A stretch of 64,000 bases of DNA from the NCBI GenBank assembly GCA_905250125.1, contig CAJNOL010000943.1, forward strand, positions 1 to 64,000. The letters are read 5' to 3'. Each line of letters starts with the position of its first letter. Position 1 is the first letter of the stretch. Shown here piece by piece: positions 27,606 through 44,762 of the stretch. The stretch is from Rotaria sordida (taxonomy: Eukaryota; Rotifera; Eurotatoria; Philodinida; Philodinidae). The position numbers and the translations under genes are program-made. The notes beneath the pieces are model-generated. The model saw nothing but the letters and a program-made list of their open reading frames with translations. It did not search any database and was not told where the DNA came from.

Positions 27606-27655
27606 CTTATTTAAAAAATTAAAAACAAAAAAACAATTTTTTTTTTTTTTTATTT

Positions 27656-30423
27656 TTAGTTTTGTTCAGTCACTGATAATTTTTCTTTCATACAATGACA
27701 TAATGATTGATCATCTAGAATAAAAATCATCCAAATTTTATATTTGATACTTATATAAAAATCTAAACTTACTACAACATTGATCTTGTTTTTGTTGCAT
27801 TTCTTTTCGATAACGTTCAGTTTTTCCAATACCTAATTTTGGTATACCTTTATTAAGACCTTCAATTAATAAACATGCTTTACATATTGGCATTGATGAA
27901 CAATATGAACATCGTTCACATATACGTTGTACAGGTAATTTTGTTGTTTGTTTAACAATTAATTGTTCACCACTATGTATTATATCAATTATTGATGATG
28001 GTCTTAAACGTTCTAAATCTTTTATATATGTTCTTATATTACCACGATATGCATTTGGAGAATAAATACATTCTGTAGAAAAATAATCCAAACGTTTATA
28101 AAATGCATAAAGAACAATTTCTTTTTCATATGCATATTTTAATGGTTTACAACGAGGTATAACAGAAATTTCATTATCATCAGATTCATCACCGGTTATT
28201 ATTGATGTACATCGTTTAAGACGTGCTATATCACCACGAAGAATATTCATTAGAATTGTTTCAGCAATATCATCTGCATTATGACCTGTAGCTATTTTAT
28301 TTACGGATAATTTCATTGCACCACGATCAAGAGCTTGACGACGAAATACACCACAGAATGTACCTGAAATAAACAAGCAAAAATAAATAGTAGTCTAAAC
28401 TCGTCTATCATCGAAATATAGTATTAGTCAAAATAGATAGATATTTATATAGTTGTTTACATAGAATTCAAGATGTACAGAGTAGAGCAAGAGCTAGAAA
28501 GTTTTTGCTTAGTTCGGATACGGAAAAAAACAAACTTACTCTACACAAAATGTATACTAATCGACAAGGTGTAAGTGACAAATTATATGCAAATGTATTT
28601 TTCTTTTCTATTGACTATCGTTTGTGTGGGCAAGTCTTATATTTCACGGCAAAGTTTTGTGTTGTAAAGAAAATCGATCACAATATTTCAAAAGATTAAA
28701 ATTCTTACACTATTAGAAATTGCTTTTACATAGGCAAATATTCACACTAAGCTGCACGTTTCCAATGATTGTACCAGTGATATAGGTCGAAAAAAGAAAG
28801 ATTAAAATCGCACAGATCAAGGTCAAAAGAAATATATCATTTAATAATGTTAATAACTAGAGTAATCATCGAAATGTAAGTTATACAAGTAAACGAAAAA
28901 CATATCGAAAATCTCATTATTGTTATATTCGACTACAATGAGCTGATAATCGTTATGGATGGTTTATTTTAATAAAATGGAAAAATATTATTTTCTCCAG
29001 CGAATTTCATTTTTGAGTTTTTGTTCATCCATCTCTAATCACAAGCTGATATAGGGCATTTGATTTTTCCGACTGCATGTTCAAGGCAGAAATGTCCGTC
29101 GTGGCTCTTGAAGAGAGAAGGCTATCGCAATGTTTTTTGCGAAATTCTTCGGAAATCTCTTCTAAATTAACACAATTAGATTGAATCTATCAATTTTAAA
29201 GTCTTCTTTAAAGAAGAAGCTGCCGCTGCCATGATAGTATTTTTGAAACATCTGCCGCGCCGACGTAGTATCAAAAATGAAGTGCCGCTAATGCCGTAGC
29301 GGTGGCGGCGGACCAGTGCCATAGATGAAATCGGCCAGTCTACTGGCTTGACTTTTTTTACTTGTCTCTTCTTTTCATCGAGGTTCTTGCCACATTCTTA
29401 TTGATCCTAATTGATGTTGTTCATTAAATATATAAGAAAATTGTGTTGGAATTTCACGGAAGCAAATTATGCAAAAAAAAACTTTAATATGTTCCATATA
29501 GACAATTCTATAGTTTTTTGTTGTATACATTTAATTATAGCTAGAAGTGGTAATAGCGGTCCAGTGCTGGTGTTAACTTTAAGCCGGCCGGTCTATCGGT
29601 TCCATGTATGCCCATCGCTATCACGGACCTATCTAGTTCAAGGTGAAAATGATTGAATTAGTCTTGTGAGAGTCATGATATATACACAAGATACTAAATT
29701 TCTATGATTTGAATCAGACAAAAAACCACAGATGACCTCTGAAATCAATTCAAAAGTCAAATTGATTTCAATTGTAAAATCTATCATCAGTTATATGTAA
29801 ACATTTTTTTTTGTTCATTAAATATTTCAAAATTTTAATATTGATTCTTCAAAAAATATATTTACTTACAATTATTCTTACGACCAACTGCTTTAACAAT
29901 TTCATCCTGAAAAAAATAAATACATCTACTTTTTTGATACAAAATCCTACATGTCTTTTTACCATACTCCAACCATATAATTCTTTATATGTAAGAATAA
30001 TTAATGGTAAATCATATTGTTGTTGATTACGTTTTACTGTTTCAAGTGAATCATCTCTATAACCAGTTATACCTTCATCAATTGATAATAAAACAAGATT
30101 AAGACCATAGGAATGTCGTTCATTAAGTAATTTTAATACATATGCAAGAACAGTAGAATCTAAATAAAATCATACGAATAATTATTTATTTAAAAGAAAG
30201 AAATTTTTTTTTTCTTGTTTTTTTTGTATATACCTTTTCCACCACTTGCAGCAATAGCAATTGTTTCTCCGGGTTTAAATAATTGTTCTTTAACAATTGT
30301 TTCATGTATTTCACGTTCGAATGCTTGAAAAAAACATATTTTACAATATGGTTCACTTGTTTTTGGTCGAACTAAAGCGGCTGATCGTTCTCCACGACAT
30401 GATACACAAATTGTGCTCGGCAT
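27656..30423 (-). CDS. CTU1: CTU1/NCS6, cytosolic tRNA 2-thiolase (adenylating subunit)
   Basis: Five exons: 30423..30234, 30159..29963, 29906..29870, 28363..27773, 27714..27656, for 357 residues (human 348). With CTU2 it adenylates and thiolates the wobble uridine U34 of tRNA-Lys, -Glu and -Gln, using sulfur from URM1. Seen: an N-terminal zinc-ribbon (CVSC at 6-9, CKIC at 27-30), PP-loop SGGKDS at 60-65, [23 protein letters not shown] from 142 with the first catalytic cysteine, [33 protein letters not shown] and [13 protein letters not shown] at the C-terminus. The last small exon adds a Cys-rich tail (CCNDQSLCHC), less certain. Intron 3 (28364..29869) is long and carries CCG-rich repeats at 29205-29330. 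An acceptor-like TTTTACAG stands 7 nt before the ATG. ARID4 follows 121 nt downstream. Confidence 0.94.
29205..29330. repeat. CCG-rich repeat, family D-like, in CTU1 intron 3
   Basis: TTTAAAGAAGAAGCTGCCGC, then CATCTGCCGCGCC and GTAGCGGTGGCGGCGG. It resembles 33628-33720, where TTTTAAGAAGAACCTGCCGC and TGCTGCTACCGC occur. It stands out sharply from the AT-rich surroundings. Confidence 0.45.
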
Positions 30424-30767
30424 TAAATAACTGTAAAATTGAAATCAATCAACATGTAATACCATGACACACCAACGAGAAATCAAACAATGATGAATCA
30501 TTGAAAATTCGACTAAACCAACAGAGATTTACTTGCAACAGATGGCACTTATTTACACCTTTGAAAAAAAAAAAGAACAAGAAAAATACCTTTTGTTAAG
30601 TCACTTACCTTTCACAATTTTCTAGAAAAAACAAAATGTATTTTGTTTTTCTTGAATAATAGAAAATTATAAATCCGAATATATTGATAAATATATACAT
30701 TCAAAATACTTCAGTTTTTCGAGTCATCATTTTTGTTATCTCAAACAATTATTATAGACTCATACAA

Positions 30768-30845
30768 TCAGATTTCGAATTGTAAATTTTCATAACGTGT
30801 ACGATCAGTTGAAGTTGTATGTGTATTTTTTGTTGTTACGAACAT
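30768..30845 (-). CDS. Possible 25-residue small ORF upstream of CTU1
   Basis: ATG at 30845 to TGA at 30768 encodes a Thr-rich peptide ending TRYENLQFEI. Its codons resemble those of the neighbouring genes (ACA, ACT, CGT, GAA), unlike the surrounding spacer. There is no recognised family and no acceptor just upstream. It could be a real micropeptide, an upstream ORF in a long CTU1 leader, or chance. Confidence 0.2.
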   Translation of the reverse strand: MFVTTKNTHTTSTDRTRYENLQFEI

Positions 30846-32480
30846 TTTTTTAGACAATCAAAGTACGTAACGTAGAACCGATAGGTCCAAGTAGAGTTTT
30901 AGTGTAGGAATATGATAATACGAGAACTATGCGTATTCATCTTTTTATTTAATCATCGGACGTGTTCAAGAAGTGAGCTTTCAGAATTTTGCCAAAACTT
31001 ACTGATTCGGATATTTTCAATTTGTTAGTTTAATGGTACAAGTGATGATTTATGGTCTCAACATGATTTATGTTTTAACTTACAGTACAAAAAGTTCTAT
31101 TGTGAGATAGAGAAGAAATGAAATCGATGTAAAACGTTTGTTCCATCTGTTACTTACTTAAGAGTGAAACATAATTATTCATTGAAAGATTCTCTTAAAA
31201 TTAAATTATTGACAAGACTAATCTTTCAAAGTTTAAAATGTCATTTTCTTAATATTTATATCAAAAATCTTCTTCTCTCATTATTTAATTATGTTAAATA
31301 GCCTTGAAATTTATATAATTTACAAAATGATTCCTTCCTTTTGCATGACGAAAAAAGTGACCAATCTCTATTTTCAGCACACGATATTATATAGCTCGTA
31401 AATAGGTTGATATATTATTCTTGCCTAGTAAAAATAAGACTTACCCATTATAGCAATTCCAGAAGAACTACTGATGAAACAACTAGTTATAACGTTCTGC
31501 GCGGCACTACGATATGTACCAACTAATTAAAAGAAATTTTTTTACAGGTCAATGAGGTCAGTTTAAGGTCGGACCGAAAGTTCTAAAGAAATTTCACCTC
31601 AGTCCGAAATTCATGTAACCCTTTGGTTATTCTAATGATCATGGAGGAGAGAATGACTTGACAAAAATTCTGTAGAAGTCCATCCGTGAATTTGATATTG
31701 TTCGACCAAAAAACGTCGTAGAGAGCTTGGAGACACTTCATTTTTTAGAGAATGGTTCGCTCTACCATTTCGTATGCTATGAGTAAATTTTGTGTCTGAG
31801 TTGTATGTGTTGAAAAACTAAAGGTTCGGTTTTCTGGTAAACTCGTTAGCAAAAACCTTTTGTTTCAAATTTGCGATTTTTTTTTGAAACTTATCAATTT
31901 TGTAACTCATCTTTTCTAAAGATGGAATAACTCAAAATAAGATTATTATCTTATTAATTTATAGTTTATAGAATTCACGACAAGATATATTCGCAAAATT
32001 TTTAAATTCCATGTTTTTCTTCATTTTCTACAATTGTCTAAGGAGTCCGACAGTTGCTCGTGGATGCGAGCAAATATTCTATATCCAATTGTTCATTATA
32101 GTGACCAACATGGATTAAAGGCTTAATATAGAAATTTTTAGTAAAACAAAATTGAGAAATATCTTGAAATCTGATTGGTTTTTTTTGTTATTTATGTAAA
32201 ATTCATATTATGTTTCAATTCATTAAACTCTATGACATTTGATAATATCTTCAGATCATTCAAAAAGAAAAAAAGAAATACAAAACTTGAAAAAGAATAA
32301 TATTTATTATTATATTCATTATATTCACGACTTCATAACATTTCTCCCATTTCCTATACTTTTCTGTCATTTCTCTTTGAGTACAACAAAGTGACAAATA
32401 TACAAAAAAAAAAAATAATTGCACGGAGACACTAAACACTAAAAAGAATGTTAGCATTTTACCCAGGTCAGTTAAACATT

Positions 32481-32500
32481 ACACACACACACACACACAC
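32481..32500. repeat. (AC)n microsatellite
   Basis: Ten uninterrupted AC units, continuing imperfectly as ATGCACGCAT. Confidence 0.9.
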
Positions 32501-32558
32501 ATGCACGCATACAAACGAAACTTTGGTTTTCTTTATTGTTTAACAAACATATAAAAGT

Positions 32559-33228
32559 TTAACGAAATTGAAAGACACTTGAGGTCTTTTGTGGTACATG
32601 TTCCAAAGTTAAACTTTGAAACCATTCAGATGAATTATGATAATAATAACCTTGTAGTTTTCCTGTACTCAATTGTAAACATATATAATAAAAACCAGCA
32701 AATGATGCACCTAAATATAAATTTTTTCTTTTTATTCATAGAAAATAAGAAGAAAAACAAACCAGTAATATCTCTAACAGTATGATCAGGTACAAGAAAA
32801 TGTTCTTTCCATCTCATAAAAACATAATCAGAATTTTTTCCTCTTAATAATTGATCATAATCAAATGAATCATTATTAAATGTATCAATAAAAGGTAAAA
32901 ATGCATCAAATTTACTCCAATGTTGTTTATCAACTTCTTCATCAGCTTCCCATTTACGTGTTAAAAATGGATAACGTTTAGAAATGATTTCAGCATCAAA
33001 AAATGTTGATAATATTGGATATTCATCAATTAAACCAGTTATTCCTAAATATCCACATATATATGAACGTTCTAAATCAACATGATGAAATATAACATCG
33101 ACATTGTAAGATTTTCCTTTGGATTTTTGATTACCAGTAAATCGTGATGATGTACATAATATGGAAGAATTTTTATTCGGTGGACCCAAATTCATATCAG
33201 AAAATTCAAGAGGACCAAGGAGTTTCAT
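32559..33228 (-). CDS. GID4: GID4/VID24, substrate receptor of the GID/CTLH E3 ubiquitin ligase
   Basis: Two exons: 33228..32763 and 32710..32559, for 205 residues. It corresponds to the conserved beta-barrel of human GID4 (300 residues, with a longer disordered N-terminus). Seen: [41 protein letters not shown]-like [72 protein letters not shown] and, at the end, [20 protein letters not shown]. The family binds N-terminal proline (Pro/N-degron) substrates and feeds them to the CTLH ligase in the cytosol and nucleus. The barrel is complete. The start chosen is the first Met of the open frame. No acceptor abuts it. Confidence 0.96.
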
Positions 33229-33424
33229 TTTCTTTTAATGTAATTACACAGTAAAGGGATTAAATTATAGACAATAACGAACGAAATCTAGAGAACAGAA
33301 CACACAACAAATAAACAAGAGAACTGCCGAGAAACAGAATAATAACCAATTAGATTTTTTTATAATGATAGAGTTCGCTAGTTTACAACCTTTTAAAACT
33401 AAAGTCATGCGTAAGCATCAAAGC

Positions 33425-33720
33425 TAGACATGGACATAGATGTCCATCGCAGCTGAGAATCTGTCGCTGCAGCAATAGTTTTCAAAAAATTTTTCGAAAA
33501 CCCGTGGCATCACTGTACTGAACTAGAACTATTGATATGAATCTGTAAGATTCATCTAGTCTCTGAGTGTTACACTTATGGATACCTGAATCCTGTGAAA
33601 ATCCACGACGTTTTGCAATATCTTTTAAGAAGAACCTGCCGCCGCGCCGCGGTGAATTTTAAAAAAGAATGCTGCTACCGCATCCTCAACGTCCCAGTGG
33701 CAGCGTCACCATGGGCATTT
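33425..33720. repeat. CCG-rich family D copy upstream of GID4
   Basis: AGATGTCCATCGCAGCTGAG with AATCTGTCGCTGCAGC at 33437-33473 matches the reverse complement of 41424-41473. TGCCGCCGCGCCGCGG at about 33639 resembles 29213-29270. About 300 bp in total. Confidence 0.45.
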
Positions 33721-34095
33721 GAGGCATAGGACACAGATTACAGTTTTGTCCTGTCCTATGTTTAGCTCTGGTAACGATATAGACACAATGAATTCATATA
33801 AGTCTTAAAGTCTGATCTTTCTTTCTTGAACATTACAGTAAAATATTCTAGTATTAATTGAGTCTATTAGAAAGTTTGATACTTGAATGGTCGACTATCT
33901 TTTGAGTAGCATTCAACCACGATATATCGGCGGTAGTGTAAACAAGCGTGCAACGTGGGCATTCAAATGCTTTGAAAGATTTGTGTTGAATGATATTTTG
34001 CCAGAACTTGGTAACTTCGACAAGATGTCACACCGACTCTATTCCTGTTTCCGACGTTGCTTCAGTTTCAACCTTAAGTTTTTTGAATAGCTTAG

Positions 34096-34287
34096 AGATA
34101 TTCCTACGATCCAGAAGTTGGCAATTCAAGGGATTCAAGACATATCAATATATTATATTTACATCAACTGACTCTGACCATCATGGAAATCAAGCAATTC
34201 AAGAAAATCAGTTGATATAAAATATATCGATATGTTTTGAATTCCTAAATTTTCCTTGAATTACTAATTTCTGGATCGTGAGAACTG
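34096..34287. repeat. Compact hairpin (MITE-like) element
   Basis: Left arm (CGATCCAGAAGTTGGCAATT, ACATATCAATATATTATATT, CATCAACTGACT) pairs with the right arm (AGTTGATATAAAATATATCG, GAATTACTAATTTCTGGATC). Arms are about 70 bp around a loop of about 35 bp. No open frame. Confidence 0.65.
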
Positions 34288-35512
34288 CTGTACATTATAT
34301 ACTATTTTGAAAACAAGTCAAATCATGTATGTTGTGATATTACACTTTAAATGCTAATTTACAGTTTAACATAGAAAAGAAAATGATTTACGATTATTTG
34401 TAATTTTTTTATGTATTTGAGATGAGAATGCACTGTCTCCAGTATGCTATTTCTTGCTTATCGTGTGTTCAATCACAATGTCTATCATTATAATGTTATT
34501 TTTTGCTTCTCCAAAAATGCATCATAAGGATAACAGGAATCAGAGTTTCGAATGGATTGTGTCCAATAATAGAAAGTCGACTGATGTCTTATCGCATTAC
34601 CGATTGATCTATTTATAAATCATTAAATTTTTATTCAGTTTCAGTCGTAATTCCATTCATATAATGAGATACGCAATGCTTCCAGCTCAGTGGAACTGGA
34701 TCGAAAGTTGACAAACAATTCTAACACAAATGCTAACCAACTCTTTTAATAACAGCTGAAACTGGTAATATTTTCATATAAGAGAAACTGATCAATGCAT
34801 ACAAAAAAGATGTAATCAATAACTGTTCGATCAGTAGAACTTCAGTATGTTGAACTAGAATTGATGCGCATCTGTACAAGATTAATCATAATTAAACACC
34901 TTTCAATATAAATATTTGACTAGAAAAAAAAGAGATATGAGAACATTATTTTATCTAAACAAATTAACTTCCCACAAGAACAACAAATATTATAATTAAA
35001 ATTAGAAATAATCATTGTTGCGGACACACTTGCAGGTCAGAGAGAAATTGATGCATTATTTAACTAAGCGAGATATACGGTTTTTAGTACTTCATCATGA
35101 GAAAAGAAGTTTACTTCTATTAATGGATCTATGTCTTTTTTTTATACACTTGCTCTTTGCTTTCAAAAAAATTAACCATTCAATAGAGTAAATGTTGCTT
35201 CTGCATCAACGGTCAAGTTTGCACAAAATCTCAGCAAAAAATCAGTTTAGAAACCGATAATTTTTAGTCAAACATCGTATTGACCTATTCTAGTCGATTT
35301 AGAGCTCTGATGAAAATGCAAGTTAGAGAAAATATGAGATCGTAATAGTAAATTGCAATATTCAATGCTTATTAAATACCATATTTTACTGATTTCTCAG
35401 ATTCATTTTATCATAAATCACTCGTTAATACGTTTTATATCAAAAATTATCTACACATATACATATATGAATAAATAAATAAATAAAAGTTCAAAAAATA
35501 AAATATTCGAAT

Positions 35513-36908
35513 CTATTTTGGAGTAATTGTTCCACTATTTTTCGACGACATTTTACGTCGATGAGCTAAACGTACTAAAAACAAAATTAAAAAAAAAAGA
35601 AAAACAAATTTTAAAATTTATTTCACATAAATATAAACACTTACAAGCATCTTTTAATGCTGGATGTGCATATATCATTGCTTGTTCATATGTCATTAAT
35701 TTATCAGGTTCAGGTGGAGGTACATGATGATGTTGAAGATTTGGTGATGGTCCTGTAACCATTGGTTTTATCATAGATGAAGGATTATGATTTGTTTGTT
35801 GTCGCTGTTGTTGTTGTCCAATATTTAATGATGTTGATGAAGCTACTGATGATGGTCGTGCTGGTGAAATTGTCTAGATAAAGAAAAAAAAAAGAAAAGA
35901 TATAATTTTATGAATAAAATAATTGAAAATTTACTGATTGATATTGTCGAATATTTTGTTGATATCGTTCATGATCTTGATGAATAAATTGTTCGTGTCC
36001 TTGAAAAATGTTTAATAATTCTTTATTTATACGTTTAGTTTCTTCTAATTCCATCATTCCTTTTTTTATTTTATTCATTTGTCTTAACTAAAATATAATA
36101 TTAGAAAAAATGTTTTTTTTTTTTTTATGAAATTTTACATATTCAATTCTATGCATCATTAATTGATTCCATTTTGCATCTTGATAATCAAATACCTATA
36201 GAAATTTCATTTCTTTTTAATAAGATTAGAACAAAAATAATTTAAAAAAAAAATCTTTTTTTTGTTTTTTACATCAAATAATTGTTTATACATATTTGAA
36301 TAAAGTTTATAAACTTGTTCGCGTACTTGTGCTTCTGTTACATGTACTAATTCATAACGTGATATGAATAAAACTTTTATTTGTGGTGGTAACTAAGAGA
36401 AAAAAACACAACTAATCTTCTTAGTTTATATATATATAAACTTACATTTGAATTAATCGGATAAATATGTATCGATTTTGAACATAGAGCACATAGAAAA
36501 TTAAAAAAAAAACAAAAAGAAAAATTCTTTATAAATTATGTTTTTTTTTTTCATTATTTACAATTGTGGCCATTTATATTATGCATGGCACAATCTCGAC
36601 AAATAATATGACCACATGGATGACAATAACCAAGTGATAATCGAGTATTATTTAAACCATTATGTTCACGTCGTTTACATATTTCACAATGAACCCATTC
36701 AGGTACTATTAAATTTGTTCCTGATAGAGGTGTCTTTGTTGTCTCCGATGAAACTAATTTTGGTGTTGGTGCACCAATACTATTATTTAACATTGATGAA
36801 TTCAAATCCTAGATGTTTTAAATTAAAATAGAAAATTATGAAGGAAAAAAAGATGATTACTACTAAACTACGACTAACAGTTGAGGTTAATGTTGCATTT
36901 AGATTCAT
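35513..36908 (-). CDS. RNF212B: RNF212/ZIP3-like RING protein, probable meiotic crossover E3 ligase
   Basis: Eight exons: 36908..36864 (uncertain), 36808..36562, 36492..36446, 36392..36273, 36195..36139, 36087..35935, 35873..35645, 35574..35513, for 319 residues if the first exon is right. The RING is C56-x2-C59, C80-x-H82-x2-C85-x2-C88, C98-x2-C101 (WVHCEIC, HPCGHIICRDC, CALC). A coiled coil follows (FDYQDAKWNQLMMHRIEYLR to EETKRINKELLNIFQ), then a Ser/Pro/Gln-rich tail. RING plus short coiled coil plus serine-rich tail at about 300 residues is the plan of RNF212, RNF212B, Zip3 and ZHP-3, SUMO/ubiquitin ligases that stabilise crossover intermediates on the synaptonemal complex. The intron between RING halves (36493..36561) has a normal GT donor but ends AT, not AG, and no other acceptor restores the frame. 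The gene could therefore be damaged, misassembled or unusually spliced. Other coiled-coil RING families remain possible. Confidence 0.68.
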
Positions 36909-37249
36909 TAGAAGAGATATAAATTCAATTGATTTGTGATAGATAAGATAGATCGTTGAATTTACCGCCAAAGAGGCTAATAAACTTTTGAATGATTCTT
37001 ATTTTTCAATGGATATTATGTTTAAATATACCTAAATAATTAAAAGAATGAATGAAAAATAATAAGAAATATTTTATTTAAATTAAAAATTTATAGAGGA
37101 CAGCACTAAACAATGAATCAAAAATAAATTCTTCATCGTTTCAAAGAAATCATTCAGAAAACACAGTCTAAAAGCAATGAAACTCGAATCTTGATTGGAA
37201 ATTAATGTGTCTAACGAGGAAAGATCAACCGCTGATTAATCCCTTTCCA

Positions 37250-37335
37250 GTCAGGACTATAGGCTAGAACCCGTCGGATCCAAACTTCTCAGATCCGGAT
37301 CGGTCAGGTTCAAGTTCACGACTAACCCAACGGTC
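37250..37335. repeat. GC-rich palindromic element, family C
   Basis: CTAGAACCCGTCGGATCC at the left and CTAACCCAACGGTCAT at the right are imperfect inverted matches around AGATCCGGATCGGTCAGG. Confidence 0.5.
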
Positions 37336-37364
37336 ATTACTTTATGCGTCATGCAAATTCTAAT

Positions 37365-37945
37365 AAACTATGAATATCCTGGAAGGAGTTTAAGTTCTTA
37401 GCTTATTGCTGCGGAAATACTGCGTTTTCACGGTATTTTTTTATGTCAATGTTGTGATCTCGTCGCTCAAGAACATTAGGAAAACTGATTTTCATAGTTC
37501 GACTTGAAACTTTGTATAGAGACAGACCTTAATGAGAATAGTTTAATGACAAAGTTTCAAGTCTTTTGATTTGTTCATATCGTAAAATAAGAACATCGAA
37601 TGTGTTGGTATGTTTAGAAGCGATATGAAAGACATGCTGATATCATAACGATCTCTTAGGATGGAAACAATAAAAATATCTGAAACTTTTATAATAAATT
37701 ATTCTCGTTAAAGCCTGTTTATATGCAAAATTAAAAGTCAGCATTAAAAAAAACAGTTTTCTTGATGTTGTTGAGAGAAACTACGATATTAATTCGAACC
37801 ACATCATTAAAAATACACTATCTTCATAGCGTTAAACTAAGAACCGAAATTCTTCTCAAAATATTCATAGTTCATTAGAATCTACAAGATGCACACAGAC
37901 CTAACTCGAAAACAATTAATCGTTTAGAAGACTTCCCTCGTAAGC
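37365..37945 (+). repeat. Foldback repeat family B, copy 2
   Basis: Ordered matches with 6740-7375: CTTAGCTTATTGCTGCGG, GAAACTTTGTATAGAGACAG, AGTCTTTTGATTTGTTCATA, ATCTCTTAGGATGGAAACAA, CATAGTTCATTAGAATCTAC. Same orientation as copy 1. Confidence 0.6.
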
Positions 37946-38350
37946 ATGAGTTTTTTAAAATATAAATTTTTCTTATTTATACAGAAACCACAAAACATAT
38001 AATTTGAATTTATAAATAAATAATCCTATCTTCTTTGTTGCTTTTGTTATTTAATCACAAGACTTCATTTAGTTAAAATACTAATGACATGTAGTATTGA
38101 CTATAATTTTATTGCATTTAATTACTCAAACATGAGATCATTAAATGAATAAATAAGAATATCCATTTTGAAACTTATATATATTTTTTTTTCGTAGCTA
38201 TATAGAATATTGTTTTATCGAAATAAAAAAAACACATCACATATGATAAGTAACAAAAATAAAATGAAAAAAGTTTTTCGTCCTGTTTTGTTTTAATAAG
38301 AAAAAAGACACCGGAAAGTTATCGTAAGCAAATCTAACAAAAAAAAACAT

Positions 38351-43919
<5,569 letters not shown>

Positions 43920-44762
43920 ACTTTTTCTACTTTGCGCGCTTTACCCTCTTTCTATGTCCTTGTTCGAATGATTACGACATCACATATATATATATATATA
44001 TATGTTATAAACCATGAGACGATTATGTAACTCTTTTTTTTCCATAACGTATATTGTAAACGAGAATTCGAATGATCTACTTTATTTTTCTTTTTACCAA
44101 TATATAAAAAGAACTAAAAAATCATAAACTGTTGAAATCATTCATTATAATCAAAACAATGAGTATCATCGCCTATCTATTTATTTGATTATATGAATCT
44201 GTAAAATATACACAGAAAATTAAGTTTATAGAATCAAAAACCAAAACAATTTCTTAAAGAATCAATAAAACACCCACTAAGTTTTTCATAATATAAACAA
44301 AGGGCAAAATAACCACAATAAGCATTATATAATCAACTAGTAGAGAATGTGTCTTTTCAGTACGATTGGAGGGTGAAAGAATATAGAAAACTATAAATAA
44401 CTAATAATATTTACAATGCAATGTAAACATGTCATACTGACTTTTTTTTTTTTTTTTATAAATTGATTGTTGAAATATTACTATTTATATACAAATTAGA
44501 TTTTATTAATAATATTAATAAATTTTTATTTACATCTAAAAAAACAGAAATAATTATTGGAATCGAATATTCTGCTTATATTATATTCACACATATGAAT
44601 AGAAATTAGAATAAAGCAAAATTTATCTACACAGTAACTTTGCAGATAGAAACCAACCACATATATATAAACAGACGAGAGAAAAAAAAGGGATATATAT
44701 ATATATATCAATTGAGACTTGTTAATCAATAGAAAAAGAGAAAAACAACATAAAATATATAT
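43920..44762. other. Intergenic region between LONRF and ARAP
   Basis: LONRF upstream region and ARAP 3'UTR. It holds an (AT)n microsatellite at 43984-44003 and T-rich runs. No supportable gene; the open frame 44526-44729 is hydrophobic low-complexity sequence. Confidence 0.5.
43984..44003. repeat. (AT)n microsatellite
   Basis: About ten AT units upstream of LONRF. Confidence 0.85.

Larger units (their letters stand above)
30424..32558. other. Intergenic region between CTU1 and GID4
   Basis: No firm gene. It carries a possible 25-codon frame (see 30768-30845), otherwise AT-rich spacer, and a (AC)n microsatellite at 32481-32500 just downstream of the GID4 stop. Open frames such as 32260-32457 are low-complexity and overlap the GID4 3'UTR. 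Confidence 0.45.
33229..35512. other. Intergenic region between GID4 and the RNF212-like gene
   Basis: No supportable gene. It contains CCG-rich family D sequence (33425-33480 and 33628-33720) and a compact hairpin (34096-34287). The open frames at 33887-34220 overlap the hairpin and show no domain. Confidence 0.5.
36909..38350. other. Intergenic region between RNF212-like and LONRF
   Basis: No supportable gene. It holds a GC-rich family C palindrome (37250-37335) followed directly by family B copy 2 (37365-37945), then AT-rich 3'UTR-like sequence of LONRF. Confidence 0.5.

Noticed and set aside
33887..34220. Two overlapping plus-strand frames
   Set aside because: They overlap the compact hairpin at 34096-34287 and lack recognisable domains.
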